Shown: positions 44,695 to 55,709, counted from the stretch's first letter. The stretch: DNA of 64,000 nucleotides from Incurvaria masculella (GCA_946894095.1 OX335650.1:434001-498000); one strand, 5' to 3'. Made by a program: numbers and translations. The notes: generated from the sequence alone by a model not told the origin.

Positions 44695-44916
44695 TGGCCA
44701 ACGTTTGCGGTGAAAACCCTTGACGCTTGGTCCCCCGATGCTTTATCCTTTTCAGTTGCACTTGGTAACTTGTTAAGTGAAGCATCGGGCGAGTCACGCC
44801 CCAAAACATTCTTTATTCGCCGAATAAGCGTGGAAATTCAAAGAGGTAATGCCATAAGTGTATTAGAGACAATGGCAGCCTCGGATGAATTTAATGCAAT
44901 TTTCTATTTAGTTTAA
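44695..44916 (+). pseudogene. LINE-type ORF C-terminal fragment
   Basis: A frame ending at the TAA at 44914-44916 reads LGNLLSEASGES, then FFIRRISVEIQRGNAISVLET and FNAIFYL. The block (F-L-x-Q-R-I-S-x-x-I-Q-R-G-N-A-x-S-V-x ... D-x-x-F-Y-L) resembles the extreme C-terminus of a retrotransposon polyprotein that I have seen repeatedly in lepidopteran sequence, but I cannot name the clade. There is no ATG and no upstream coding region. Confidence 0.4.
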
Positions 44917-45136
44917 TTTTAATTTCTTACCCTATTATTAACCGTGTATATTGTCTATCTCAGAATACATGACTTTGAATTTTACCTAAACTATATATAA
45001 ACTTGTGTATTGTAATTATGCATTTTTATTATGTATCATTCCGTCCGAGTGCGGGACTTGTAGAGACCACAGAGGCACAGGCTCATTAAGCGAAAGAGAT
45101 AAGTTCTCGTGTTCGGTTCTATAAAACTCTATGTAG

Positions 45137-45439
45137 AAAAAAAACCGGCCAAGTGCGAGTCGGACTCGCATACGAAGGGTTCCGTACCATCGTACAAGAC
45201 TGAACACAAAACGATCACGTTTTTTGTATGTGACCCCCCTTTATTTTTTATATTTTTTTTATTTAACCGATTTGTTGTTATAGCGGCAAAATAAATACAC
45301 ACTCTGTGAAAATTTCAGCTGCCTACCTATTGCGGTTCATGAGATACAGCCCTGTGACAGACGGATGGACGGACGGAGGGACATCGGAGGCTTAGTAATA
45401 GGGTTCCGTTTTCACCCTTTGGGTACGGAACCCTAAAAA
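45137..45439 (+). mobile_element. GACG element, full length
   Basis: AAAACCGGCCAAGTGCGAGT and CGGACTCGCATACGAAGGGT at left, GACGGATGGACGGACGGAGG inside, and TTGGGTACGGAACCCTAAAA at right. Confidence 0.9.
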
Positions 45440-46032
45440 GATGCTTTTCTAGATGGTAGAGTTCGACAGAAGCGAACGCGAGAAGTTGTCGCTTTCGGTT
45501 TTCTGAGTAGACAGACTGAGTATAAACGGTCCGGTCGGCTCACCGCAGCCGCGGCCATTACGGACACTTCGTGCTCTATGGTAGAGAAGCTCATGCTTTA
45601 GGAACTTTAGTAAATTGGTATAGCACGCCAACAACATCGCGAAAACCAACAGAACTCGCAAATATCTTTGCTTTACTGAGCGGGCACAACCACGCGGCGA
45701 AAGTTACAGTTGTTGAATGACAATTGACACTACAGTGTCAGAAACGACGAAACGATCCATTTTGAAAATCGCAAACGATTTTTAATTAACGAGTTTATAT
45801 GTAATTTGAGATTACCGTGGTTAACACTCAATTTAGGGTTAACGTAGGGGAGACGTCGTGCAATATCATCGACACACCGTTTTCCTCAAACTCTACAATA
45901 ACGAGCTTATGGTATTTCTTTGCTTATTTAGAGCGAAGAAGATGGATACAAATTTTTTGCACGGCTTCAAAACATGTCATCCCTCCCATATGTTTGTGGA
46001 TATCTCAATTAACAAAAAAAGATTCCGACGAA
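45440..46032. other. Unassigned
   Basis: A minus-strand frame at 45661-45449 begins with a hydrophobic run but from a TTG. A second minus frame from the ATG at about 45593 has a donor-like GCG|GTGAGC. Neither is convincing. Confidence 0.3.
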
Positions 46033-46070
46033 TTGAGAACCTCCTCCTTTATTTTTAAGTCGGTTTAAAA
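46033..46070 (+). repeat. GAAGTCGGTTAAAA-type repeat terminus
   Basis: AATTGAGAACCTCCTCCTTT then TTTTTAAGTCGGTTTAAAA is the same terminus as at 13470-13515, here without the rest of the element. Confidence 0.6.
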
Positions 46071-46104
46071 TGTATGTAAACGACAAATTGTTTAAAGTCA
46101 AAAG

Positions 46105-46343
46105 TTTAGGGTTCCGTACCCAAAGGGTGCCAACGGAACCCTATTACTAAGCATCCGCTGTCCGTCCGTCCGTCCGTCCGTCTGACGTATCTAATGAACC
46201 GTAATAGGTAGGCAACTTAATTATTTTTAACAGAATGTGTATTTATTTTACCGCTATAACAACAAATATTTTAAATTTAAAAAAAACTTGTACGATGGTA
46301 CGGAACCCTTCGTGTGCGAGTCCGACTCGCACTTGGCCGGTTT
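46105..46343 (-). mobile_element. GACG element, shortened
   Basis: Both ends are present (TTTAGGGTTCCGTACCCAAA and GACTCGCACTTGGCCGGTTT), with deletions inside the central AT-rich part. Confidence 0.88.
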
Positions 46344-46764
46344 ATTGCTCCAAATAAGGTTAAAAATACTTGGTTACATTTGGGAAATTGGCCTGTTAAC
46401 ACACTGTATTATTGTGCCCAAAATTAGAATAACAGTAACAAGTAAGTTTGGTTAGATTTAATTTAAGCATTCTGTAGTAAAATTGTTTCGCTCAAGTGGT
46501 GAATGTCTTGATTACTCATATATAGGTACTAGTCAAATCCTTTAGCACGGAGGAGGGAGGTTAGGTTCATCTCACTTCATGGCACTACTTCCTTGGTTAA
46601 CACCGCCCTCAGGCGCAATGTTGGCAGCAATGTCGCCATTACTGAGTTGGCAAATGGTTCCCCTAATGTCTCTTCGGGGTAAGAAATGCGCGCCTCCTCA
46701 ATGGCGAGTTACATTTTTTGGGAAACAAACTGCCGCGTACGTGCCCCGTAGGTTGATTGAGATA
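46344..46764. other. Unassigned
   Basis: Nothing recognised. Confidence 0.3.
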
Positions 46765-47314
46765 TTAAGGTGGCCCATCCCGTTTGACTCCCCATACAAA
46801 CGGGGAAAGAAGATCACGCCCGTATTTCTTGTCAGAGATTCCAAATTTTGCTCAAAATAGCTTTATTTGTTCGAACTAGATGTCTGATGACCATTGACAT
46901 TGCAAAATTGTGTTTGGTATCTAAGTTATAAGAGCCGAAAGTTCGAATTTTTCTTGCATTTTATACAATAACTTTGGAGGTGGATTACGCAATGATAAAG
47001 TAAGAACATCTTATAAAAATTAGTCATCAGACATAGCTTATTTAATCAAGATTAATAATCTATTTGGTTTTTGTTACATTTTTGACTATAGCGGTCGTGG
47101 TTTACTTTTAGCTATAAATCGTTTTGTAATTAAAATGTTCGTATATCTTACCAAATCAATCACTATGCAAATTGCCTTTTTTGTGGACATGTTGCATCTT
47201 CCTCATCACGAAGCCTGTCATTTTCTTTGAAACAGAGAAGGTCCCAGAGCGCAACAGCACGGTTTTGTACCGTGCCTGCGAATGAGTTAGTCCCGCCGGG
47301 TTGGGCCACCTTAA
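46765..47314 (-). mobile_element. TTAA-flanked MITE, copy 3
   Basis: TTAA at 46765-46768 and 47311-47314 bound 542 bp with ends GGTGGCCCATCCCGTTTGAC and the complement of CCCGCCGGGTTGGGCCACC. It is full length, reversed relative to copies 1 and 2. Confidence 0.9.
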
Positions 47315-47629
47315 ACACTCTTTAGCGCACCTCTTTTGTAAAAGTAACTTACAAGGCTACGAGAATAAAAAACTAGGGTTTCAATTTTTATGTTACATAC
47401 ACAAACATATTTGCATAACGGGATGAACTATCACTAAATTAATATCAACTATATTCTCGACAAGGAATAAGTTTTAAAGATGACTCATATAATGATTATT
47501 ATTACAAGTCCTGAAATACTAACGCACTCAGCTCTAATCTTTCTTTCAAGCTTGGCTTTACCCTCGATATGGTGTCCGAAGTTCCAGCGTCGCAAGTGTA
47601 GCGACGGTAGGCGCGGCCGGAAGCAGGCG
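47315..47629. other. Unassigned; right part open in frame with 48281-48460
   Basis: From about 47538 a frame is open up to the inserted element. See the note on the interrupted ORF in the findings. Confidence 0.3.
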
Positions 47630-47639
47630 TCACTCGCGA

Positions 47640-48279
47640 GTCGTATTCACTACGTATAATATTCACAACGTATAATCTTATTTTTTTCCAAAAAATTAAA
47701 ACCATGCATAACGTATAATAGTCACAACGTATAATGTTATACGTTGTGCATGAGTTTAAAAATAAAATAAACTCTTTGCATCATGCAGAACGTATAATAG
47801 TCACAACGTATAATATTCCTAACATGAATTCACAAAAAAAGAAAACCATGCAGAACGTATAATATGCCAAGAAGCACTGCATAAAGCGCCCTACCAACGA
47901 TACATTTAAGGCTGAAATTGCTACGAATCGATATCTGTTGAAGAGTAACAATTTGCTACAACGCTAATTGAGACGGTCGAAAAGTCGCGTGCGAGTATAA
48001 TCTTTAATATTATATCGATAAGGGCGCTTATCGTATGAAATATTTTAGGATTATATGATATGCATGGTTTTCTTTTTTTGTTAAATAAAGTTCATAACAT
48101 TATACGTTGTGACTATTATACGTTATGCATGGAGAAATAAGTAATTTAATTTTTTGGACTTCTTCATGCACTACGTATAAGATTATACGATCTGCCGATT
48201 ATACGTTGTGCATGGTTTTAAAATTTTGTTAAAATATGATATTATACGATCTGCATATTATACGTTATGCCGTTCCTCC
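47640..48279. mobile_element. Long-TIR fold-back element with 10-bp target duplication
   Basis: A perfect 10-bp direct repeat TCACTCGCGA lies at 47630-47639 and 48280-48289. Between them are two inverted arms of ~220 bp (47646-47863 and 48049-48272). The arms align along their length: both carry repeated CGTATAAT / ATTATACG boxes, usually paired as ACGTATAATAGTCACAACGT, and AAAACCATGCA spacers. A ~185-bp loop separates them. Long inverted arms plus a 9-11-bp duplication are typical of Mutator-like (MULE) non-autonomous elements. The outermost ~12 bp of the two ends do not match well. It encodes no protein. Confidence 0.75.
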
Positions 48280-48280
48280 T

Positions 48281-48460
48281 CACTCGCGACCGCGGCGCGG
48301 CGGCGGCGTTGCGTCCGATGCGTCTGCGGCCGACGCCGCGACGCCGTTGTGTACAGTCGACGCGTGGGTGGCGCCCGCAATCGATCGAGGCTTAGAACTT
48401 AAAGACATACAGAGTCAACTGACGGATCTGACCAAAATCGTTTCACACAAACTGGACTGA
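48281..48460 (+). pseudogene. Possible host coding remnant 3' of the inserted element
   Basis: The frame reads through CpG-rich DNA encoding Ala/Arg/Gly-rich sequence and ends with an amphipathic helix-like stretch GLELKDIQSQLTDLTKIVSH and a TGA at 48458-48460. An internal acceptor-like TTGTGTACAG at 48347-48356 could start an exon. If the 650 bp containing the fold-back element and one target repeat are set aside, the frame is continuous with 47538-47630. I do not recognise the product. This may equally be a chance frame in GC-rich DNA. Confidence 0.25.
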
Positions 48461-49971
48461 AAATATTTGTTTACTCAATACAATTACTAAATCTCTGTGT
48501 AGCTTCAAAATAGTGATCTAGAGTTAATTTTTCAGTTTTACTTTGAAATATATTGATTTTGAATTGCTTGTCCTTTGGGTTCCTTTTTAAAACATAAAAA
48601 AAAAACACATTTTGTGCAACATTTTCGTCCAAACATGTGAATGTGTATTATTTTATTCTGCGGGTTATAACCCTCCTTATTCCTTAGTCCTAATAAAAAT
48701 CCTCCTTATGAACTCCTCATAAATTTTAAATAATTAATCTTAAAGCGCTGTTTTTTCAGTGTTCAGTTGAGAAGTCTAAGTAGTGTTAGACTTCTCAAGA
48801 AGTCAATAAACAGACCAAAGTAACAATTGAAAGTATCTCGATACACTGGCCGAACTATAGGTCGGGGTGAAGTTAATTGCAGCTGATACGTTAACGCGGT
48901 TAACTAATATACCGCCTGCAGCTTCCATTACGAGCTGCCAGTTTATTTTGATGCAGCAATCATTTTCTATTGTTTGTGGTAAAGGGTAAGCTATCGACAA
49001 TGCTGCCAGCAACTAGATCAATTTAATGTATCCGCTCCATAATAAAAAATACTGATTTAGTAAGAGAACAATGCGTCTAGCTAGGGGCCAGCAGAAAGTA
49101 CAAAAATAATTTATTACCTCGATAATTCACGAATTTTTTCAATTTCGAAAATACTGTGATATAGAAAAAATATTGGTCTATAGTAAAGACCAAATTCATG
49201 CAAGTACATAATATATACATATATATACTACTTTATAATTATATTTATTACTGTGTCAATTTTTTTTATCCAATGATATTTTATATACATCACGCATCAT
49301 ATGAAAATTGTTTTTAATGTTGTTTATTCATCATCCATAGATTTTAAAATTTTAACATTCGCCAGTTCAGAAAAACAAAACAAAGCGAAGTATAACTGGC
49401 AAGAAAGACCGCAGTTTTTTTTTTCAAGTCCGTTTCCGTCCGTTAGTCACTTCTTATTTAAATCGAGTTATCAATTGCTTCTCTTTATCATTGCACTTAT
49501 TGGTAGGGAAGACGGTATAGTTAAACATTAGGTTATCCATAAATATTCAGAATGTTTCACTTAAAGCCGTGCGTGGGCAGTGACAGGTGATAGTATACAA
49601 ACAATGTCACAGTCAACGACTTTGTGTATTGGACTCTACATTCCGAGAGACCGGGCCACAACATGTTAGTGAGTCATTAAATAGTTCACATGTGTCGTGG
49701 AGACTCTAACGGCATAATAATGATCTGCTACGCTAGATTTCACCTACTGTACTAGTACTTATATTTACAGATTTTTTTAAAACTGTAATCCGTGCATTCA
49801 AATTTTTTTTTAACTGCAACAATTCATAGACTATGACCACGTTGCATGATCGTGGTGATCAGTGACGACGCACGATCAGTCGAAGTTTTTTCACCACTGT
49901 ATTAGTTCATTAACCAACTTTAATTTATGAATATTTTTTCGTACACATTACATCGCTTTTTTCAACAAATG
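48461..49971. other. Unassigned AT-rich
   Basis: No gene or known repeat recognised. AT-dinucleotide runs occur at about 49205-49230. Confidence 0.35.
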
Positions 49972-50298
49972 TGGTATACACTATGACCAATAAGTTCCGG
50001 GAATTTGTAGTTTGAATTTAAAACGCTTTACCGATTCGAATATTTTTTTTTCTCAGGTTGGTACACCTTTCCCTGACACTCCTGCCAAATGTCAAATATT
50101 AAATGTCATTAGTAATTGTTTGGCGTCTGTTTATATCAATCAAGTTTTTGAAGTTCGTCGCATTTCAAAATGGAAAAAAATATTGAACAAAGAATTTGTT
50201 GGAAGTTTTGTGTTTCCAACGAAATCTCTTGTGCTGATGCATTCAAAATGCTACAAAAAGCCTACGGGGACACTGCTCTCTCAAAAACAAGAGTATAC
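49972..50298 (+). pseudogene. Truncated mariner: 5' end and first ~44 codons of a transposase
   Basis: From ATACACTATGACCAATAAGT (candidate inverted-repeat end) a leader of ~190 bp precedes an ATG at 50170. The frame reads MEKNIEQRICWKFCVSNEIS, then CADAFKMLQKAYGDTALSKTR, the N-terminal helix-turn-helix of a mariner transposase from a different subfamily than the one at 33804. The sequence then passes directly into a SINE head at about 50299, and no further transposase follows beyond the SINE. The catalytic domain is absent. Confidence 0.75.
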
Positions 50299-50670
50299 TG
50301 GCCTAGCGTACCAGAGGACCGGGTTCAATTCCGACATGCACCACTGTCTTTCTCTTTCCGAGTTCGATTAGTGCATTTCGTCATGAATGCGAGCTGCTCA
50401 ATGGTTCAGAATCCATGTAAAACTGTAGGTCCCCTTCCCCTTACTAGGTGATAGGGTTTAAGCCCGCCCGGGTTGGTACCATCGCATTGGATGAAATGAT
50501 GGTCGAAGCGGCAATGAAAAATTGTCCGTGTTTTCCATCCAGTTTAATGTAGCCGTGCTCATAAAGGGAAGGTTCTGGCATGGCACCTAATTCCTTCGGG
50601 AATGTGGTGTCTTGGGCTAATATCATAACGGTAGTTGTGTGGTATTAGCCATCCATGTCAGGTAGCATAA
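50299..50670 (+). mobile_element. tRNA-headed SINE, head slightly shortened
   Basis: It begins at GGCCTAGCGTACCAGAGGAC and has a box-B-like CGGGTTCAATTCC. It carries the full body and tail GTATTAGCCATCCATGTCAG then TAGCATAAAAC. It is joined to the truncated mariner without a visible spacer. Confidence 0.87.
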
Positions 50671-51177
50671 AACAAAATACATATCAAATGAGTTCATTTG
50701 AATTTACCTCAAACATCCGCATGTACAATATTGCACAAATAATATCTGATCCCGTTTCAATAAAAAAAAAACATGCACGCGCTAATGCATTGTGTACGTA
50801 CGCTTCATCCTGTCCGGAGATGAAATATTTACTTACCTTCATTCGCACTCATGAAATATTCAGACCTCTTTTATGATTTCATCCTTAAAATTGCTAAGCG
50901 CCCTAAAATATGGGTTCGCTTAACATTGCGGGAATAATTGACGAGAGCGCCTAAGCTAACATCCCGCCCGCCCTAATTAGAGTAGCCTCGGGCGGCGTCC
51001 GAGGTTAGCACTTACATTGTCAAAAAATCGGTGAACAAAAACTCAGCCTACAATTCATTTGTATTTTCCACGAAAGAAGAATTTAACAAATCGTAGCACA
51101 AGCGGCCACGAATAAAACATGCCTCATTCAAAGCTTCTTTATGAGTACAGTCGAACGACGTTAAACATTTACAATTA
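50671..51177. other. Unassigned
   Basis: Nothing recognised. Confidence 0.3.
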
Positions 51178-51293
51178 GTTTTTTTTACTGCACATGGGTG
51201 GCTAATACCACACCCACTGCCATGATATTAGCTCAACATGCCGCATTCCCGAAGGAATTAGGTGCCATGCCAGGACCTTCCCTTTCATGAGTT
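51178..51293 (-). mobile_element. SINE tail fragment
   Basis: The complement of GGAAGGTCCTGGCATGGCAC through GTGTGGTATTAGCCACCCAT, ending in an A-rich tail (T8 at about 51180). Confidence 0.8.
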
Positions 51294-51419
51294 ACAATTT
51301 TCAACGCTGACATTTATTCTATTTTCTAACAGTTCGAAAGTAGGTTTAAATCATATTGTAGATCTTTGAAATCATCTAGTTTCCTGATACTTTTTATTAT
51401 TATGCATTTACGTTTCTTA

Positions 51420-51725
51420 AACCGTTCGCCTGAACAGCCGTCCGTTAAGGACGTAACGTATCCTGCGCGTAATGGTGGGAGCGCTTACTGGACCCTGCCC
51501 GCTAAGAAAACCCCTGTATGTCGAGGTGTCACTAACAATCGTATGTGTAGGGCAATACTAGAGAACGAAGAAACAGCCGCTCACGTCGCGATGAACTGCT
51601 TCGGAGTGGCAACTCATCGGGCAGACATCCTCAAGTCAGCGAGACAGATCCTCGAAGTCCAAGAAGTCTGCGGTCACCCATCGAGGCTACTGACTTCTGG
51701 GCGGAGCTGGGCTAGCTGAGCAAAC
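51420..51725 (+). pseudogene. LINE C-terminal zinc-knuckle fragment (R1-like)
   Basis: The plus frame reads CRAILENEETAAHVAMNCFGV, then HRADILKSARQILEV. Just after, in another frame, comes DFWAELG before a stop at about 51714. C-x-x-x-x-x-E-E-T-A-x-H-V-x-x-x-C followed by a final F-W-x-E-L-G-W-L is the C-terminal signature of R1-clade LINEs. At least one frameshift is present and the catalytic domains are missing. Confidence 0.55.
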
Positions 51726-51744
51726 GACATTCCGACGTGAATAA

Positions 51745-51975
51745 ATTGGCTAAGTGCGAACAGGTCTTGCACATGAATGTTTCCGTACCATAGTGTTAAT
51801 TTTAACACAAAAAATCACGTTTCCCTTTAATTTTAATGTTTACTGATCATAGTTATAGCGGATCCCTATGTCAGTTAATGAGATACAACCTGCTGACAGA
51901 CGAATGGACGAACGGACGAACAGTAAAGGTTTAGTAATAGGTCCGTCGTCACACTTTGGGTACGGAACCCTAAGA
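51745..51975 (+). mobile_element. GACG element, old and diverged
   Basis: GGCTAAGTGCGAACAGGTCT at left, GACGAATGGACGAACGGACG inside, and TTTGGGTACGGAACCCTAAG at right. There are many substitutions and small deletions. Confidence 0.8.
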
Positions 51976-52187
51976 AGGGCTTAGGTGGGGAAACCGAACT
52001 ACAAGTAAGTAAGTAACTTGCTCAATCCGAATAAATCGTATGCATATGTTTAGAGAGCGGTGTAGGTTACCTGGATGGATGGATAGAACCATGGATCTCC
52101 ATTGAGCGTAGTATAGAATACTAAGCAGAGATCAAGCTAGCAAAGTTTTAGATCTGAGCGGAAGAAAGTTTGAGAGTACACGATACA

Positions 52188-52429
52188 GGGGGTCCATTCA
52201 GGGAAACAGTGAGCTCGAATTCGACACTAAATATCATTTCACTTTTTTAAATAGTAATGTTTCCACACTTCTTGACCATCATTTCAGTTAGGTAAAAATC
52301 TGGTCTGTCCCGTAAATACGTTGGAAGTATAAATAACGGTTCCGTTATTTAAATAAAAAGATATTTCTTAGCTTTTTTTAGGTTAACTCACTCCAGAACT
52401 CAAACTCACTCTTACCTGAATAGACCCCC
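52188..52429. mobile_element. MITE with ~34-bp imperfect inverted ends
   Basis: GGGGGTCCATTCAGGGAAAC AGTGAGCTCGAATTC at left is inverted at right as GAACTCAAACTCACTCTTAC CTGAATAGACCCCC, bounding 242 bp. No coding sequence. Confidence 0.75.
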
Positions 52430-52856
52430 AGGACGTGTGAGTGAATTGTTCAGTGTGAGTTACCAGTTATGATAAAATTTACCCACTTCGCGGTAACTAT
52501 TATTTAGACTTTTATTAATTGTTTTATAGGGGAGGGGCAAACAGTCCTTCCAAAAAAAACGGCGGCCAGTTAAATGTTTTTCAAATGAATATTATTTTCA
52601 CCATTACTTAAAATTTGTGTTCTATGAGTTCATGAGTCGTGCATAAAATAATCTGTAATTAAATTTTTTAGGTTAATTTAACAATTAATGGGCATGAGAG
52701 ATATGAGAGTTTCTTGGTCGAAGGTCTGCCAGAATGCAGGAAGCAGGAACTTAGTAGTAAATCGTAAATAACTATGCAATTATATTCTTAAATGTTATAC
52801 TGAAACAGACAATCCAGTGGAATGAATCTGGAGATTCGCACTTACTTTAGGAGAGG
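52430..52856. other. Unassigned
   Basis: Nothing recognised. Confidence 0.3.
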
Positions 52857-53240
52857 TTTTTTTTTTTTATGTGACTGCACATGATGGATAATACCACACC
52901 TTCTGTCATGGTATTAGCCCAACACACCACATGGGAACTAGGTGCCATGCCAGGACCTTCCTTATATTGCTCGGCTACATTGAACTGGATGGAAAACACG
53001 GACAATTTTCATTGCCGCTTCGACCATCGTTCATTCAATGCGATGGTACCAACCCGGGCGGGATTAACCCTACCACCTAGTAAGTAAGGAAGGGGGCCTA
53101 CAGTTTAACGTGGAATCCGAACCACGGCCAGCCTCTCTCAACGGTCTAATGGTCACCCATCCAAGACCAGACCGGACCCAGCGTCGCTTAACTTCGGAGA
53201 GCGATCGCCGAAGTGTCGCGCCACTGGGCCACTGGGTCTT
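52857..53240 (-). mobile_element. 5S rRNA-derived SINE (HaSE3-like), full length
   Basis: The minus strand starts CAGTGGCCCAGTGGCGCGAC, has the 5S internal promoter region (GAAGTTAAGCGACGCTGGGT, TCTTGGATGGGTGACC) and a junction GGCTGGCCGTGGTTCGGATT into the shared body. It ends ATTATCCATCATGTGCAGTC plus poly-A (T10 at about 52858). Confidence 0.88.
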
Positions 53241-55320
53241 CAACCTGTTCATTCCAGGATAAATTGTAATCAATATGATGTTTCACTGTTTTATGTGACT
53301 GACATATGGAATAATGACCCCGTTAGTGACGAACTTGGCAAATTTTAAAGAAGCTTTTTAATACCAATTTTAATTGCTTACGTTAAGTTATAAGTGCAAG
53401 TTATCCAGGCCGAAACTTCTCGAATTCTTCGAACTTCGAACGAAGTCAAGGAAAATATAAACAAGAACATTGATAAACCAGTTAAATCCATACAAATACA
53501 GGCGGCTGGGAGGTATTATAAACAAAAACAAATACTGCGCACTCAAATACTTTGTCCATCGTAAATCATTGTTAACGAGTCAATCCTAAACCAGCAAAAA
53601 GAAATATTCTTCAAAAAATGTGCCGCATCGAGCGAAGGGATTAGCATTTAATTTCAAGGGTCCCGGGTTGATATTCTTATACGGAAAGGGATGAAGGCAC
53701 AACGGCGTAATAAAAAACAAACAAGGTTGGATGGGACGCTTCTTACTAGAAACACATTTACAGACACATGTAACGGTGGCTCAGAGACGTGGGCTTAGAT
53801 TGATATCCAGGAAACGTAATGCTCCCCAAATCCCCAAACAGTGAGTGATGCTTACATAGATACTTTTGAAGTGATATTGTTCAAGAAAATACGTTTGCAA
53901 GTCTGCGTGATTTATAGAAAAAGACTGCCCTAGACATGTGATATGTCACGTCAATCTTTTTTTATAGTAATACAAACGATTCATATAAACTTATCGTCAA
54001 AAAAAGAGAGACGTATCTAGGAAGACGAAACTGCTCTAATGATCGATGACAACACTCAATAATATTTTTAATATAAATCTGGATGGACGAAATAAGTTAT
54101 CGAATCGATTGTGAATAATCAGCATGTTAGATATTTTTATTGAATCGTATTTTACATATTTTGTATTGTTGTTATCAGCAAAAAAGAAGAATGATTTCTG
54201 AATTATTTATTAATCTCTCTCCCAATGACGCCCATAGTCTGGAGGAAAAGAAGTCAGGGGTGTGTGTGGATACACCAGGGGTGCGGGTATACAGGTGATT
54301 TTTTCAGGGCACAATCCGAAACTATAAGAAATAGCGAAAAACACGCAATGGAGTCATGAGGATTTTGATAAAAACAAAAAAATAACGCAATCTGTATAAT
54401 TACACCAGTAAATAGTGTCGCTTATAAGGAACAAATCCTGTGAAGTAATGTTATACGACAAACTAAAGGAGAGCGTTGATTTTTAGTAAAGTGATTAACA
54501 TTTTCGAGTATTCCTTCATTACCCGTACCCACCTTCACGAATCAACGCGAAACTCACAACACCTAGACTAGACGATTGTATCCACCTGCATTCAGGATCA
54601 CAGAATTATGTTTTTATTTCAAAATTTTATCATCTCTTTACGGTTGAAAGCCATGATAAAAGAAAGAAAAAAAGATTTTTAACAATTTTATTAGTGGAGG
54701 TGAAAATTCAGCAATTCAAACTGTATTTAAATTTAATTACATGTTGCATAAAGAGGTATGTACTTTTTCCAATCCTCTTTCAAGTGACTAAAATTGTTTC
54801 TACTCCTTTTTAAAATTGACGTACAATGCCTCTGTGACCCGTGTCATTGTTTTAATACACGTTAATGGTAATAATGTCATAGCCATTCCACCACAAGATA
54901 TCAAACCACGCCAAAATGCCTACCCTCGCCCACTATTTCAGAAAATACCTAGGTATTTGCAGTCTACATACTATCAAATAAGCCAGCAAGAAGTCAAGCG
55001 CGGCACTATCCAACCTAAACAAGGGACTGGCCCGCAAAGTTATGAGATTGGATAGGGAGGAACTTAGAAAGTTTGTGGGTTTCATGACTTGACGCTGCTT
55101 CCTAAACAAACATCGAAACACACTTGAATTCGGTGACAGCTCTCTGTGCAGGACCTGTACGGAGATAAACAATTTTCTTCTTTCTGCTGTGCAATGTGCT
55201 CAGCGAACGACTGACTAATATATGCAGGTCTGGAGATAATCCTAAGGATCCGGGCCGCCACGTCGAGGTAGCCTTCAAGGAAGACATTCGCTGACTAGAG
55301 TAGCAAACATTGGGGTGGCG
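53241..55320. other. Unassigned, the longest repeat-poor interval
   Basis: About 2 kb without a recognisable repeat. Open frames at 54816-55055 and overlapping minus frames lack motifs. It is AT-rich and could be intergenic or intronic host DNA. Confidence 0.35.
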
Positions 55321-55709
55321 TTTTTTTTTCTTTACGCAATCTGACATGGTCATGACATAGCTAATACCACACAACTACCGTTATGATATAAGCCCAATAC
55401 ACCACATTCACGACGGAATTAGGTGCCATGACCTTCCCTTAATGAGCACGGCTAAATTGAACTGGATGGAAAACACGGACAATTTTTCACTGTCGCTTCG
55501 ACCATCTTTTCATCCAATGCGATTTTCCCAACCCGGGCGGGAAGAACCTAAATTTTTACATGGATTCCGAACCATAGAGCACCTCGCACTCGTCACTAAA
55601 TGCACGTATCGATTTCAGAAAAATAATGAAAGTGGTGCATGTCGGGGCAAGGTTATGAACCCAGACCTCTACGCTAGGCAAGTACCCGCGCCACTAGGCT
55701 ACGAGCCTT
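55321..55709 (-). mobile_element. tRNA-headed SINE, full length
   Basis: The head on the minus strand is GGCTCGTAGCCTAGTGGCGC with a box-B-like GGGTTCATAACC. The body has small deletions. The tail end is at 55321 (T9). Confidence 0.85.

Noticed and set aside
48208..48402. Arginine-rich ORF in a second frame across the CpG-rich region.
   Set aside because: It overlaps the frame with the better C-terminal composition and runs back into the fold-back element.
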